DNA from: Opitutia bacterium
GTDB taxonomy: Bacteria > Verrucomicrobiota > Verrucomicrobiia > Opitutales > UBA953
Length of the DNA stretch: 64,000 bases
Direction of reading: 5' to 3'
Assembly: GCA_947470855.1 (NCBI GenBank)
Contig: CANIUQ010000004.1
Span: 23,271 to 87,270 of the forward strand
A model generated the notes under the pieces. It was not told the origin of the DNA and did not search any database. It was given only the letters and a program-made list of their open reading frames with translations. Positions 17,031 to 26,172 of this stretch are shown here, in pieces. Every line of letters starts with the position of its first letter. The first letter of the stretch is position 1. Both the position numbers and the translations under genes were made by a program.

Positions 17031-19265
17031 TTATCCTTGATTACTTTCGCCTTCGTTAGCGCGCTCGCGGAAAGGACGACGGGCTGGTCGGTCTTCACGC
17101 GGACGATCAAAACTAGGCTTAGGAGCAGGCACGTATTCGCGACCTTCCTTCTCGGCGATGGCTGCACGACGAGAGAGACGTACACGTCCTTTATCGTCGA
17201 TACCCACACACTTAACGATGATTTCATCGCCAAGTTTAACGATGTCTTCGACCCGATTAACGCGGAAGTCGGCAAGCTCGGAAATGTGGACGAGTCCTTC
17301 TTGACCAGGGAGACATTCCACAAAGGCACCAAATTCTTTCACCGAGCGAACGATACCTTTGTAGGTTTTATCCAACTCGATTTGTGCAGAGATAAGGTTC
17401 ACTTCGTTAACGGCACGAGCGAGTTTTTCACCATCGGTAGCGAAAATCGTAATCCAACCCGAATCATCTTGGTCGATATCGATTTGGCAACCGGTGTACT
17501 CGGTGATGCGTTTGATGTTCTTACCACCAGGACCGATGAGAGCACCGATTTTCTCGGCGGGAATCTTCATGCGGTGTGTACGTGGAGCATGCGATTTAAG
17601 CTCAGCACGAGGAGCAGCAATCGAAGCTTCCATGTAACCAAGAATCTGGTCACGGGTTACTTTGTTTTGCATGATTGCTTCCTTCGCGATTTCAATCGGC
17701 AAGCCGTGGATTTTCAGGTCCAACTGGAAGCCCGTGATACCTTCGCGGGTACCGCAAATCTTGAAGTCCATGTCACCATAGTGATCTTCGGCGCCGATGA
17801 TATCGGTAAGCACGCGGTGCTTCACCACTTTGCCGTCTTTTTCTTCGGTCACGAGACCGCAAGAAATGCCAGCAACAGGAGCCTTAATCGGCACACCCGC
17901 ATCCATCAAAGCCAAGGTACCACCGCAAACTGAGGCCATCGAGGTCGAACCATTGGATTCCATGATTTCAGAAACCAAACGAATGGAATACGGAAAATCT
18001 TGCTCTGAAGGCAGAACGGAAAGCAAGGAACGCTCAGCGAGATTACCGTGACCGGTTTCACGACGGCTAGTTACACCGAAACGACCCGTCTCACCGACTG
18101 AGAATGGAGGGAAGTTGTAGTGTAAGAGGAATGACTTCGATTTCGGTCCGCCCGTAATGGAGTCCAATTCCTGAACATCCTTGGAGGTACCGAGCGTTGC
18201 TAAAACAAGACCTTGTGTTTCACCACGCTGGAAAATAGCTGAACCGTGAACACGCGGAAGCACATCGACTTGGCAAGAAATCGCACGCAAATCTTTAGTA
18301 CCACGTCCATCGGCACGCTGACCTTTTTCGATAATCGCCGAACGATAGACTTTCTCTTGGAGTTTTTCGAAAGCCATCTTGATATGACGAGCGTCGAAGC
18401 CATCGCCTAATTCAGCTTGGCAAGCCGCTTTCGCTTTTTCGATGACAGCCTTCACCGCATCACCACGCTCTTTTTTCGAGGCTAAGAAGATAGCCTTTTG
18501 CAATTGGTCGCCTTCGGCGGCAACGCGTTCGCAAATCGCCAAAGCTTTCGGTTCGCACACTACGAGAGGGAAAACTTTTTTCTTCTTCGCACAAAGAGCG
18601 GCCAATTTACGTTGAGCAGCAATAATGGGCTGAATCGCACGATGAGCAAAATCCAACGCTGCAATGAAATCAGCTTCAGGGATTTGATCCGCTGAACCTT
18701 CAATCATCATCATGTCATTTTCATTTCCGACATAGATTAAATCTAAGTCTGAAGCGAATTGCTGTTCGTGGGTTGGATTAGCGATGAATTGACCATCGAT
18801 TCGGGCAACACGCACACATCCGATTGGACCGTTCCAAGGGATATCGGAGCAAAGTAAAGCGGCGGAAGCACCGTTCACCATGAGCACATCAGGTTCATTA
18901 ACTTGGTCAGCCGAAAGCAGTAAACCGATAACCTGTACTTCGTTTAGAAAACCCTCAGGGAAAAGAGGGCGAAGAGGACGATCGCAAAGACGCGACGTTA
19001 AGATTTCCTTGTCCGAAGGTTTTCCTTCGCGACGGAAGTAACCACCTGGGAAACGTCCCGCGGCGGCAAATTTCTCGCGAAAATCTACCGTTAAAGGGAA
19101 GAAATCTTGATCAGGTGAACGCAGCTCCTCTGCGGCGGTCGCAGAAACGAAGACGATTGTCTCGCCCTTGCGAATCGTTACGGAGCCATTCGCTAAACGT
19201 GCTAAGGATCCAGTGCTGATAGTGATACCGAGTTCCTCGATAGTCACGGAGTGTTGTTGTTTCAT
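17031..19265 (-). CDS. pnp: Polyribonucleotide nucleotidyltransferase (PNPase)
   Basis: A 744-aa phosphorolytic 3'-5' exoribonuclease. Two RNase PH-like domains (about 10-235 and 320-560) are linked by a helical segment; [21 protein letters not shown] and [20 protein letters not shown] hold conserved phosphate and metal-binding residues. A KH domain ([22 protein letters not shown], about 590-640) and an S1 domain ([28 protein letters not shown], about 660-730) follow. It lies downstream of rpsO, the conserved order in many bacteria, separated by a stable hairpin. Confidence 0.98.
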   Translation of the reverse strand: MKQQHSVTIEELGITISTGSLARLANGSVTIRKGETIVFVSATAAEELRSPDQDFFPLTVDFREKFAAAGRFPGGYFRREGKPSDKEILTSRLCDRPLRPLFPEGFLNEVQVIGLLLSADQVNEPDVLMVNGASAALLCSDIPWNGPIGCVRVARIDGQFIANPTHEQQFASDLDLIYVGNENDMMMIEGSADQIPEADFIAALDFAHRAIQPIIAAQRKLAALCAKKKKVFPLVVCEPKALAICERVAAEGDQLQKAIFLASKKERGDAVKAVIEKAKAACQAELGDGFDARHIKMAFEKLQEKVYRSAIIEKGQRADGRGTKDLRAISCQVDVLPRVHGSAIFQRGETQGLVLATLGTSKDVQELDSITGGPKSKSFLLHYNFPPFSVGETGRFGVTSRRETGHGNLAERSLLSVLPSEQDFPYSIRLVSEIMESNGSTSMASVCGGTLALMDAGVPIKAPVAGISCGLVTEEKDGKVVKHRVLTDIIGAEDHYGDMDFKICGTREGITGFQLDLKIHGLPIEIAKEAIMQNKVTRDQILGYMEASIAAPRAELKSHAPRTHRMKIPAEKIGALIGPGGKNIKRITEYTGCQIDIDQDDSGWITIFATDGEKLARAVNEVNLISAQIELDKTYKGIVRSVKEFGAFVECLPGQEGLVHISELADFRVNRVEDIVKLGDEIIVKCVGIDDKGRVRLSRRAAIAEKEGREYVPAPKPSFDRPREDRPARRPFRERANEGESNQG

Positions 19266-19333
19266 GTTTTTGTTTTATCTTGTGCCAGGCGGAATTGCCT
19301 AGCGGTTTTTATTTTTTTTGGGTGAAAAGGCAA

Positions 19334-19355
19334 CGTCCCAGCGTGAGCTGGGACG
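19334..19355 (-). terminator. Hairpin between rpsO and pnp
   Basis: A perfect 9-bp stem CGTCCCAGC/GCTGGGACG with a 4-nt loop, followed on the minus strand by TTGCCTTTTC. It may attenuate transcription between rpsO and pnp. In E. coli the rpsO-pnp spacer also carries a terminator and an RNase III site; whether this hairpin is processed similarly is inference. Confidence 0.65.
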
Positions 19356-19386
19356 CGCGAAGTAATCCTACGCCGAAGCGGACAAA

Positions 19387-19647
19387 TTACTTACGCAAAT
19401 TGAGCTTAACAATTAAGGCGTTATAGCGGTCTAAATTACTAGACTTAAGGTAATTGAGCAGCTTTCGACGACGGTTGGTCAGCATGATAAGACCGCGACG
19501 CGAGTGAAAATCTTTACGATGATCCCGTAGGTGCTCAGTGAGGTGATTAATCCGACCAGTGAGAAGAGCGACTTGGACTTCTGGTGAACCTGTGTCCTTG
19601 GCGTCTTGCTGGTTGGCTTTGATGATTTCCGACTTATTGTATGACAT
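19387..19647 (-). CDS. rpsO: 30S ribosomal protein S15
   Basis: An 86-aa primary 16S rRNA-binding protein of the small-subunit platform. The family core is clear: [36 protein letters not shown] and [11 protein letters not shown]. It lies upstream of pnp. The 5' leader carries a candidate three-way junction (19712-19754), and the bases before the ATG (AACCAAAACAT) have no Shine-Dalgarno sequence. Confidence 0.98.
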   Translation of the reverse strand: MSYNKSEIIKANQQDAKDTGSPEVQVALLTGRINHLTEHLRDHRKDFHSRRGLIMLTNRRRKLLNYLKSSNLDRYNALIVKLNLRK

Positions 19648-19954
19648 ATGTTTTGGTTAGTTTTTTGGGGAGTTTGGCCGACTTGGGAGGAATTCCCGAG
19701 GACCCGCCGAATGGCCGGTACCTCCGTCTGGAGAGAGCTTTCGCTCCCCGGCCAGCGTGAGAAGGGCTCCGCCCCTCTCCCTAACGAAGTTGAACCCAAT
19801 ACGTGACAGGTAGAACTACCCTAGGCAAGCCGGAATATAAGTGAAATTTATCGAGATTTTTAGGGTGATAAATCGTCAAACTAGGGAAGTTTAGACAAAG
19901 CGGCTTTGGATTAGCCCGTTGACTCTCTCCCTGCTGGCTTTGGAATAAAAAGTC
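19648..19954 (-). promoter_or_regulatory. rpsO leader and divergent intergenic region
   Basis: A 307-nt region between divergent rpsO and yhbY with no convincing coding frame. In the rpsO direction it holds a 9-bp hairpin with one G-U pair (19759-19779), then a potential three-way junction: outer helix TGGCCGG/CCGGCCA (19754-19748 with 19718-19712), inner hairpins GAGC-GAAA-GCTC and CTCC-AGAC-GGAG. A second near-copy of the outer 3' strand, TCGGCCA (19681-19675), could pair instead with TGGCCGG. S15 binds a three-way junction in 16S rRNA and in several mRNA leaders, so this is a candidate autoregulatory site. The part near yhbY (19800-19950) is AT-rich with no clear structure. Confidence 0.55.
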
Positions 19955-20251
19955 ATGCACGATGAACATTCCAGTCTGACGGGTGCGGAACGCGGCAAAC
20001 TACGCGGTCTGGCTCAAACGCTCGACCCCAAAGTCTTTGTCGGCAAAGCAGGCATCAATCCTGGCATCGCTAAACTCTTAAACGATGCATTCAAAAATGC
20101 CGATTTAGTTAAAGTGCGTTTTACAGCGGAAAGAGATCTAATGGAGCAACAAGCTCAAGAACTGGCCAAACTGACGCAGAGCGAAGTAATTGGTAGCGTT
20201 GGTCGAACAGCGACCTTCTTTCGATTAGGATCATCCGCTTCGGCTGAATAA
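19955..20251 (+). CDS. yhbY: YhbY/CRS1-type ribosome assembly RNA-binding protein
   Basis: A 98-aa CRM-domain protein associated with pre-50S particles. It shows the family pattern LTGAERGKLRGLAQTLDPKVFVGKAGINPGIAKLLNDAFKNADLVKVRF, including the conserved V-x-V-G-K-x-G loop. A plausible YhbY orthologue by length and sequence. Only 2 nt separate it from the polyprenyl synthase gene, so they are cotranscribed. Confidence 0.9.
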   Translation: MHDEHSSLTGAERGKLRGLAQTLDPKVFVGKAGINPGIAKLLNDAFKNADLVKVRFTAERDLMEQQAQELAKLTQSEVIGSVGRTATFFRLGSSASAE

Positions 20252-20253
20252 AA

Positions 20254-21141
20254 ATGGAGGCAACGGATTTTCAAAAACTCCATGAGGCTTTTATTCTAAA
20301 AGCCGAAAGAGCTATTGATTCCCTTCTCCCTCCGGCCGACACGCATCCAGCACGACTCCATACCGCGATGCGCTATTCGATGCAGGCGGGAGGTAAGCGA
20401 CTTCGTCCCACCCTTTGTCTAGCCGCAGCCGAGGCTTTCTCGAGTCAGGCCGACGCACGCTGTGCGGCAACGGCAGTCGAGTGCATCCACACCTACTCTC
20501 TCATCCATGATGATTTGCCCTGCATGGATAATTCTGACCTTCGCCGCGGACGACTTTCCTGTCACAAGGCTTTCGATGAGGCCACCGCCCTTCTCGCAGG
20601 AGATGCACTCCTACCTCTATCCTTCCAACTTTTAGCTCAAGGGTATGCAGCGAATGCTGAACTGGCACGACAGCTGATTGTCGAACTTTCTGTCGCCGCA
20701 GGTTCTTCGCTTTTGGTCGGGGGACAGGTAGAAGATATGCAAACATCCAGCGCGGAAAACGAAGAGCACCGTTTAGAGTATATTTTACAGGGGAAAACAG
20801 CTGCGATGATTGCCGCTCCTCTTGCGATGGGAGCCATGATTGGCGGAGGATCCAAATCTGATATCGAACACTGTCGCCGTGCTGGCCGTGCGGCAGGAAT
20901 AGCCTTTCAGTTAGTGGATGATCTCTTGGACCAAAGCAGTAATGCTGAAAAAATGGGAAAGCCGGTCGGTGCTGATACACACAATGGAAAATTTACCTTT
21001 GTCCGCTTGATGGGAGTGAAGGCAACAGAGCAACGAATCCAAACCCTCACCGAAGAGGCTCTAAAACACTTACAAACATGTCAGGGGAAAATGGATTTTC
21101 TTTGTGCCTTAGTGGCACGCATGGCCACACGCGACCGCTAA
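20254..21141 (+). CDS. ispA: Polyprenyl diphosphate synthase (IspA-type)
   Basis: A 295-aa all-helical prenyltransferase that condenses isopentenyl diphosphate with allylic diphosphates. The first aspartate-rich motif is DDLPCMDN (86-93) with the two-residue insertion typical of bacterial FPP/GGPP synthases; the second is DDLLD (222-226). GGKRLRP (46-52) and LIHDDLP are conserved. Farnesyl versus geranylgeranyl product cannot be decided from motifs alone. Confidence 0.93.
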   Translation: MEATDFQKLHEAFILKAERAIDSLLPPADTHPARLHTAMRYSMQAGGKRLRPTLCLAAAEAFSSQADARCAATAVECIHTYSLIHDDLPCMDNSDLRRGRLSCHKAFDEATALLAGDALLPLSFQLLAQGYAANAELARQLIVELSVAAGSSLLVGGQVEDMQTSSAENEEHRLEYILQGKTAAMIAAPLAMGAMIGGGSKSDIEHCRRAGRAAGIAFQLVDDLLDQSSNAEKMGKPVGADTHNGKFTFVRLMGVKATEQRIQTLTEEALKHLQTCQGKMDFLCALVARMATRDR

Positions 21142-21142
21142 T

Positions 21143-21544
21143 CTAGTCATCCACCCGACGACCTTGCGAGGGAAGTTGATCGGGTAAAAAACCATAATAG
21201 GTACCCAACCAAAAACGCCAAGCGAGTGCGTGAATAAAGGGAGGTAATAGCAAAACAACGCCAACGGCTATCTTCACCGTCGAACCGATGGTTAGCCATT
21301 CTTTGCTCAGACACAGAAGCAGCACTGGTAAAATGCCAAAAGCAATCAGCCCGTAATTCCAAACCATCGCCCCAAGGAAAAAACCTTCTTTGCGCCGTAA
21401 GACCAACCCGCAACTCGAGCAGCTGGATGGAACATTACTCAGCCGCTCGAACAATGAAGCATCATACGAAAAGCGGAGAGGCTTTCCGCAATCGGGACAC
21501 TGTCCGCATGCACTTCGCCAGAAAATATCGAAACGAAATGACAT
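21143..21544 (-). CDS. DUF983 zinc-ribbon membrane protein
   Basis: A 133-aa protein with two CxxC pairs in the N-terminal part (CPDCGK at about 17-22 and CSSCGL at about 41-46), probably a zinc ribbon facing the cytoplasm, then two hydrophobic helices (GLIAFGILPVLLLCL and VKIAVGVVLLLPPFIHALAW). This layout matches DUF983, whose function is unknown. Its stop lies 1 nt from the convergent prenyl synthase stop. Confidence 0.85.
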   Translation of the reverse strand: MSFRFDIFWRSACGQCPDCGKPLRFSYDASLFERLSNVPSSCSSCGLVLRRKEGFFLGAMVWNYGLIAFGILPVLLLCLSKEWLTIGSTVKIAVGVVLLLPPFIHALAWRFWLGTYYGFLPDQLPSQGRRVDD

Positions 21545-21590
21545 AAAGTGAGACTGGTCTAACCCCGCCCACTGTCAAATCGGATGGGCC

Positions 21591-21627
21591 AAAAAAAGGC
21601 CGATTTTCATCAAGAAAATCAGCCTTT
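21591..21627 (-). terminator. Intrinsic terminator of rpsB-tsf
   Basis: Minus-strand stem of 14 bp (plus 21595-21608 with 21614-21627, one G-U pair) and a 5-nt loop, followed by a run of seven T. It lies 21 nt after the tsf stop. Confidence 0.92.
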
Positions 21628-21648
21628 CAAGGGAGTGGATTTGGGTAA

Positions 21649-22689
21649 TTATTCCCCAGCCGTTTCGCCTACTTGATAGCGAGTGAAGCGAACGATTGAT
21701 ACCTCTTCGCCGACTTTCTTAGAAAGTTCAGACAAGAGTTGAACAATCTTTTTATCGGCATCGCGGAAGAAGGTTTGCTCAAGCAAACAGACTTCAGCGA
21801 AGTATTTATCCACACGTCCAGAAATAATCTTTTCGATATTGGAGAGTTGTGACTTCTTGCGACCTTCCGCAGCGATGAGTTGCTTATCAGCCACAGCCAA
21901 ACGCTTGTTCAATTCGGCAATCGCTTCTGCATTATTGGCTGCAGTTTGTTCAACCAATTGACCCTTATAGTCCTCGATAATGCGTTTTACTTCCTCAATC
22001 GCTTTATCGGCTTCGGATTTGGTAAACTCGAGAGCGATTTCGCGCTCCTTAGCGACGGTTTCGGCCGATACGTCTTCACGACGAACAAAGCGTGCATTAT
22101 TTGCGACAACTTGCATCGCCATCTGACGGGCAAATTCTGCAACCTCGGCGTGAGAAGCACCAGCAGGTGACTTTGTCGAAAGTTCGAGCAAGACAGCAAT
22201 CTTAGCTCCCGTATGAACGTAGGCAGAGACTCGGCCATTACCCGATGCCTCGAACTTCAGGACACGTGAAACCTTTAAGTTCTCACCAATTTTTGTAACC
22301 TGATCGTTCAAGTAATCGTTAACCTTGCGGGATTTGTCCGCATGGTAAGGCTTATCGAGTAATTGATCGACACCCACCAGAGCGGCTTGACCAACTAAAT
22401 CTTTAGCCAATGCCACAAAGGCTTCGTTCTTTGCCACGAAGTCGGTTTCGCAATTTAACTCAAGCAAAGTAGCAGACTTGCCAGAATCGTCGACCTTCAC
22501 GGCGATGATACCTTCGCTGGCCTTGCGATCGGCTTTCTTATTGCGAGTTGCAATACCCTTAATGCGGAGAATTTCCACGGCTTTTTCCATATCGCCCTGG
22601 GCTTCCGTAAGAGCTTTCTTACAATCCATCAGGCCAGCACCTGTGCGCTGGCGCAGATCGTTTACGGTCTGTGCAGTAATGGCTGACAT
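21649..22689 (-). CDS. tsf: Elongation factor Ts with enlarged coiled-coil region
   Basis: A 346-aa guanine nucleotide exchange factor for EF-Tu, about 60 residues longer than E. coli EF-Ts (283 aa). The N-terminal UBA-like domain (TVNDLRQRTGAGLMDCKKAL) and the TDFVAKNEAF motif that contacts EF-Tu are intact, as is the C-terminal KYFAEVCLLEQTFFRD. The added residues fall between REIALEF and KIISGRVDKY (about 220-285) and are rich in Glu, Lys, Ala and Leu, consistent with an extended coiled coil. The true start is ATG 22689 (MSAITAQTV), 7 nt after the rpsB stop. Confidence 0.96.
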   Translation of the reverse strand: MSAITAQTVNDLRQRTGAGLMDCKKALTEAQGDMEKAVEILRIKGIATRNKKADRKASEGIIAVKVDDSGKSATLLELNCETDFVAKNEAFVALAKDLVGQAALVGVDQLLDKPYHADKSRKVNDYLNDQVTKIGENLKVSRVLKFEASGNGRVSAYVHTGAKIAVLLELSTKSPAGASHAEVAEFARQMAMQVVANNARFVRREDVSAETVAKEREIALEFTKSEADKAIEEVKRIIEDYKGQLVEQTAANNAEAIAELNKRLAVADKQLIAAEGRKKSQLSNIEKIISGRVDKYFAEVCLLEQTFFRDADKKIVQLLSELSKKVGEEVSIVRFTRYQVGETAGE

Positions 22690-22696
22690 AGATAAA

Positions 22697-23557
22697 TTAC
22701 TTGGAGGACTTACGTGCGCGAGGAGCTTTTGCACCCTTTGCTGAAGCTTCATCCGCATCAGCACCATCGCTCGCTGCTAAAAGTTCAGAAGAAATGGTTA
22801 CCTCAGGTTGGACGGTTTCGCCAGATTCTACACGAGCAACTGGGGTCACAGTCTTACGTGGATCGCGTTCAACCTTACGGCGTGCAATACCGTTTTGTAC
22901 GGCTTGGGTAAGGACTTCAACAACGAGACGAATAGACTTAGCTGCGTCGTCGTTTCCAGGGATAGGATACTGCAGAACCGAAGGATCGGAATTGGTATCG
23001 CAAAGACCAATCACAGGAATCTTTAGGCGATTGGCTTCATTGACCGCGATTGCCTCATGCTTGGTGTCGACGACAATCATCGCGGCAGGTAGATCACGAT
23101 ATTCGAGCAGACCTTCAAAGTTACGTTGCATACGAGCCATCTCACGACGAACCGCAGCACCTTCTTTTTTATGCATCTTTGCCAAGGAACCATCTTGTTC
23201 CATGCGCAAATAGTTTCGGTAAGAATCGAGCGACTTCTTAATCGTCGAAAAATTGGTCAACGTACCACCGAGCCAGCGGTTAACCGCGAAGGGCATGCCT
23301 GTTGCTTTGGCAGCCTGACGGACAACTTCTTGGGCTTGGGGTTTGGTGGCAACGAAGAGAACTTCTTTGCCTTTCGCTGATACTTCCTCGAGGAAGGCAG
23401 CGGCGGCCACGAGGCACGCGTGGGATTTTTCCAAATCAATAATCGAAACACCATTGCGGTGATCGAAAATGAAAGGACGGGATTTTGGATTCCAGCGACG
23501 GGTTTGGTGACCGAAGTGGACACCGGCATCGAGGAGGTCTTTGACTGTTACGTTCAT
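22697..23557 (-). CDS. rpsB: 30S ribosomal protein S2
   Basis: A 286-aa small-subunit protein, first gene of rpsB-tsf. Conserved stretches: VKDLLDAGVHFGHQTRRWNPK at the N-terminus, VVDTKHEAIAVNEANRLKIPVIGLCDTNSDP in the middle, and PIPGNDDAAKSIRLV. A low-complexity, Ala/Lys/Arg-rich C-terminal extension (about 245-286, ending APRARKSSK) goes beyond the E. coli length of 241. ATG 23557 (MNVTVKDLL) is the start; the open frame upstream is leader. Confidence 0.98.
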   Translation of the reverse strand: MNVTVKDLLDAGVHFGHQTRRWNPKSRPFIFDHRNGVSIIDLEKSHACLVAAAAFLEEVSAKGKEVLFVATKPQAQEVVRQAAKATGMPFAVNRWLGGTLTNFSTIKKSLDSYRNYLRMEQDGSLAKMHKKEGAAVRREMARMQRNFEGLLEYRDLPAAMIVVDTKHEAIAVNEANRLKIPVIGLCDTNSDPSVLQYPIPGNDDAAKSIRLVVEVLTQAVQNGIARRKVERDPRKTVTPVARVESGETVQPEVTISSELLAASDGADADEASAKGAKAPRARKSSK

Positions 23558-23685
23558 AGGTATTTTTAGCTCCGTATCCCGCATCTTGCCGAAGGAGGGG
23601 AATATTGGATCAGGTAGTTTTGGTGTTTTGGGTTTAATGTTTAAAGCAATCGGCAGTCGCTTCAAACGAGGGAAAGTGGGTTCAA

Positions 23686-23722
23686 ACACCCTCAACCCCC
23701 TCTGGCAAGGGAAAAAGGGTGT
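23686..23722 (-). promoter_or_regulatory. Hairpin in the rpsB leader
   Basis: ACACCCT/AGGGTGT form a 7-bp outer stem (23722-23716 with 23692-23686) with an inner CCCT/AGGG stem, about 130 nt upstream of rpsB. There is no T-tract. It could be part of an rpsB leader regulated by S2, but it also lies just upstream of divergent waaA. Confidence 0.35.
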
Positions 23723-23758
23723 GACTTTCTGCGTAAGTGTCTCACTTTAAGGTCATTC

Positions 23759-25045
23759 ATGAAGTGGCTTTATCGGATAATCTTTATACCAGCCCTGCTC
23801 ATCGCTTCCCCTTACTATCTTTGGCGGATGATTAAACGAGGGGGATACCGGAAGGATTTTAGCCAGCGCTTAGGTTTTTTCCCTTTGTTACCCCCCAAAG
23901 ATTCATCGCGACGCCGACTTTGGATTCAGGCGGTTTCTGTGGGTGAGATTCAGGCAATCGGTCCGCTGCTTCGAGGCCTGAAAAACTCAGGAAAAACCGA
24001 AGTTGTACTCACGACCACGACAAGCACCGGCTATCGCCTCGCCCGCGAACTCTACGCTGAACTCTGTCTCAAAATCGGACTTTTCCCCATCGATTTTTGG
24101 CCCTGCAGCCACATTGCCTGGGGACGTATTCAACCGGATGCCGTTGTTTTAACGGAAGGCGAACTTTGGCCAGAACACCTCGGCCATGCAGAGCGTCGTC
24201 ACGTCCCTGCCCTACTGATCAATGCTCGTTTATCCGATAAGTCATTTCGGCGTCACCAAAAGTTTAATTGGTTTACTAAAAGTCTGGTGCAAAAATTCAG
24301 TTGGATTGGAGCTGGTAGCGAAGAAGACGCGAATCGTTTAGAAAATGTCGGCGCATCCGCTAATCGAATCGAAGTTACGGGAAACTTGAAATTTGATGTG
24401 CCATCGACTAGTCCTTTATCCCACGCAGAAAAAAGCAAACTGAGAGAATCATTGGGTTTTGGCCAAGCATCATCCACGGTCGTTATTTTGGGATCCTCGA
24501 CCTGGGAAGGTGAGGAAACCCTTTTATTGGAAACCGTAAAACAGTTACGAAACTCGGGAATTGATACCCGCTTGCTCTTAGTTCCACGACATGCCGAAAG
24601 ACGCGAAGCCTTAATGAAGGAAATTCGTCTCTCTGGACTTTCTTATCACCAAAGATCCGTCGGTGGCACCATAGCACCCGCCAATACCATTTTCCATTTG
24701 GCGGACACGACAGGCGAACTACGTACATTAACTCCTGCCGCCGATTTAGCTTTTTGCGGAAAAAGTTTATCACCGCATGAAGGAGGACAAACTCCCATTG
24801 ACTGTGCCGCCTCTGGAGTACCACTCGTCTATGGTCCTGGCATGAGTAACTTTCGCGAAATTTGTCGTGGTCTCGAAGCTGTTGGTGCTGCAACCAAGGC
24901 ACTCGATGCAACCTCTGCCAAAGAGTCCTTAATGGCACTGGCAAAGGATGAAAAAAAGCGGCTTCAGCAGAGCCAAGCTGCCGTCACATGGCATCAAAAA
25001 AATCGCGGAGCCACTGAGAGGACGCTACAAAAGCTTTTATCTTAA
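23759..25045 (+). CDS. waaA: 3-deoxy-D-manno-octulosonic acid (Kdo) transferase
   Basis: A 428-aa inner-membrane-associated GT30 glycosyltransferase that adds Kdo to lipid A precursor. An N-terminal hydrophobic anchor (3-24) precedes WIQAVSVGEIQAIGPLL, which contains the catalytic Glu, then VLTTTTSTGY and VVLTEGELWPEHL, and in the C-terminal domain SPHEGGQTPIDCAASGVPLVYGP. The gene shows that the cell makes Kdo-containing LPS. A weak AAGG lies 7 nt before the ATG. The last 4 nt overlap the convergent trpD gene. Confidence 0.96.
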   Translation: MKWLYRIIFIPALLIASPYYLWRMIKRGGYRKDFSQRLGFFPLLPPKDSSRRRLWIQAVSVGEIQAIGPLLRGLKNSGKTEVVLTTTTSTGYRLARELYAELCLKIGLFPIDFWPCSHIAWGRIQPDAVVLTEGELWPEHLGHAERRHVPALLINARLSDKSFRRHQKFNWFTKSLVQKFSWIGAGSEEDANRLENVGASANRIEVTGNLKFDVPSTSPLSHAEKSKLRESLGFGQASSTVVILGSSTWEGEETLLLETVKQLRNSGIDTRLLLVPRHAERREALMKEIRLSGLSYHQRSVGGTIAPANTIFHLADTTGELRTLTPAADLAFCGKSLSPHEGGQTPIDCAASGVPLVYGPGMSNFREICRGLEAVGAATKALDATSAKESLMALAKDEKKRLQQSQAAVTWHQKNRGATERTLQKLLS

Positions 25046-26079
25046 TCGCGGTAGACGTCGCGAACTCGTCGCACCTCTTCTCGTAATGCCCCTTGTAGAA
25101 TAATCTCACGGGCAAGTTTAACTCCGTCCAAGGGATGGGGTACTTTATTGGCCACCCAGAGTGCCGTGCCCGCACTCAAACAAAGTGTATCCATCAAGCC
25201 CTCAGAAACCGCCCCCACGAGACAGTCACTGAACATTGATAAATTTTCCTCGGGGCTTCCTCCGCGGAGGTCTTCGAGGGTGCATTGGCGGAAACCAAAA
25301 TCACCAGGTAGCCAAGTTGCATTAATCTTAGCCAACTCACCACAACCTCGTACACGGACTGGACCTGCAGTCGTCACTTCATCCATTCCACCCCCTGCCT
25401 GAGTATGCGTTACTAAACCTCGACGCACACCAAGTTCGCCTAGCGCTAAAGCAATGGGATCAACCCAACGCTCATCATAAACGCCGACCATCATGTAAGC
25501 GGGCTGTGCTGGATTAATCAGCGGACCGAGGATATTGAAAATCGTTTTTTGTCCTTTTTCAGCGATGCTTTTGCGAACTCCAGCAATCACCTTAAATGCT
25601 GGATGAAATGCAGGAGCAAAAAGATAACAGAAATTGGTTTGGTGAAGCGCTTGCCGAATTTTATCATCGGTGGCTTCAAGATTAACCCCTAATCCCGCTA
25701 AGAAATCGGCACTGCCTGATTTCGATGTGATGGAACGATTTCCATGTTTGATAACAGGAACTCCAACTGCTGCGACAATCAGAGCACTCGTGGAGGAAAT
25801 ATTAAAGCTCCCCGACTTATCTCCACCCGTTCCTACAATATCAATTCCCGTTGATGGCTTATCACCGAGATCAATCTTTCGAGCCAAGGCTCGATAAGTT
25901 TGGGCAAACCCAGTCACCTCATCGGCGGTCTCCCCTTTTTTGGCTAAGGCCAAAAGAAAGACTTTTTTCTGCTCATCAGGCAAATGGGGGTCGGCGAGAG
26001 CTTGTGCAGCAAAAGACGCTTCTTGGCGGGATAGATTTTGCCCGGCGGATAAGGCCATGGTTAATGCTTCAAGCTGCAT
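25042..26079 (-). CDS. trpD: Anthranilate phosphoribosyltransferase
   Basis: A 345-aa enzyme joining anthranilate to PRPP in tryptophan synthesis. The PRPP-binding DIVGTGGDKSGSFNISSTSA and the KHGNRSITSKSGSADFLAGLG segment are the family hallmarks. The chosen start ATG 26079 (MQLEALTMAL) fits the family; the frame continues upstream into the divergent gene. No other trp genes are adjacent, so the pathway is scattered. I see no trp leader peptide or attenuator. Confidence 0.97.
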   Translation of the reverse strand: MQLEALTMALSAGQNLSRQEASFAAQALADPHLPDEQKKVFLLALAKKGETADEVTGFAQTYRALARKIDLGDKPSTGIDIVGTGGDKSGSFNISSTSALIVAAVGVPVIKHGNRSITSKSGSADFLAGLGVNLEATDDKIRQALHQTNFCYLFAPAFHPAFKVIAGVRKSIAEKGQKTIFNILGPLINPAQPAYMMVGVYDERWVDPIALALGELGVRRGLVTHTQAGGGMDEVTTAGPVRVRGCGELAKINATWLPGDFGFRQCTLEDLRGGSPEENLSMFSDCLVGAVSEGLMDTLCLSAGTALWVANKVPHPLDGVKLAREIILQGALREEVRRVRDVYRD

Positions 26080-26172
26080 ATCCCTATTAGCCACGGACAG
26101 CCCCCTAGGGACAAGGGGATTTTCTGTGACAAGGGGTTTGCAAATAAGGGAAATTGTGCAAAGATAAGACTT

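Noticed and set aside
17007..17933. A 308-codon open frame on the plus strand opposite the end of pnp
   Set aside because: It is antisense to the highly conserved PNPase KH and S1 domains, and its protein has no recognisable domain. Long antisense frames are expected opposite conserved genes of this codon use.
20501..20980. A 159-codon minus-strand frame opposite the prenyl synthase gene
   Set aside because: Lies entirely within a gene with both aspartate-rich motifs; antisense artefact.
22701..23213. A 170-codon plus-strand frame opposite rpsB
   Set aside because: Shadow of the rpsB coding sequence; composition is that of antisense, and there is no start signal or independent support.
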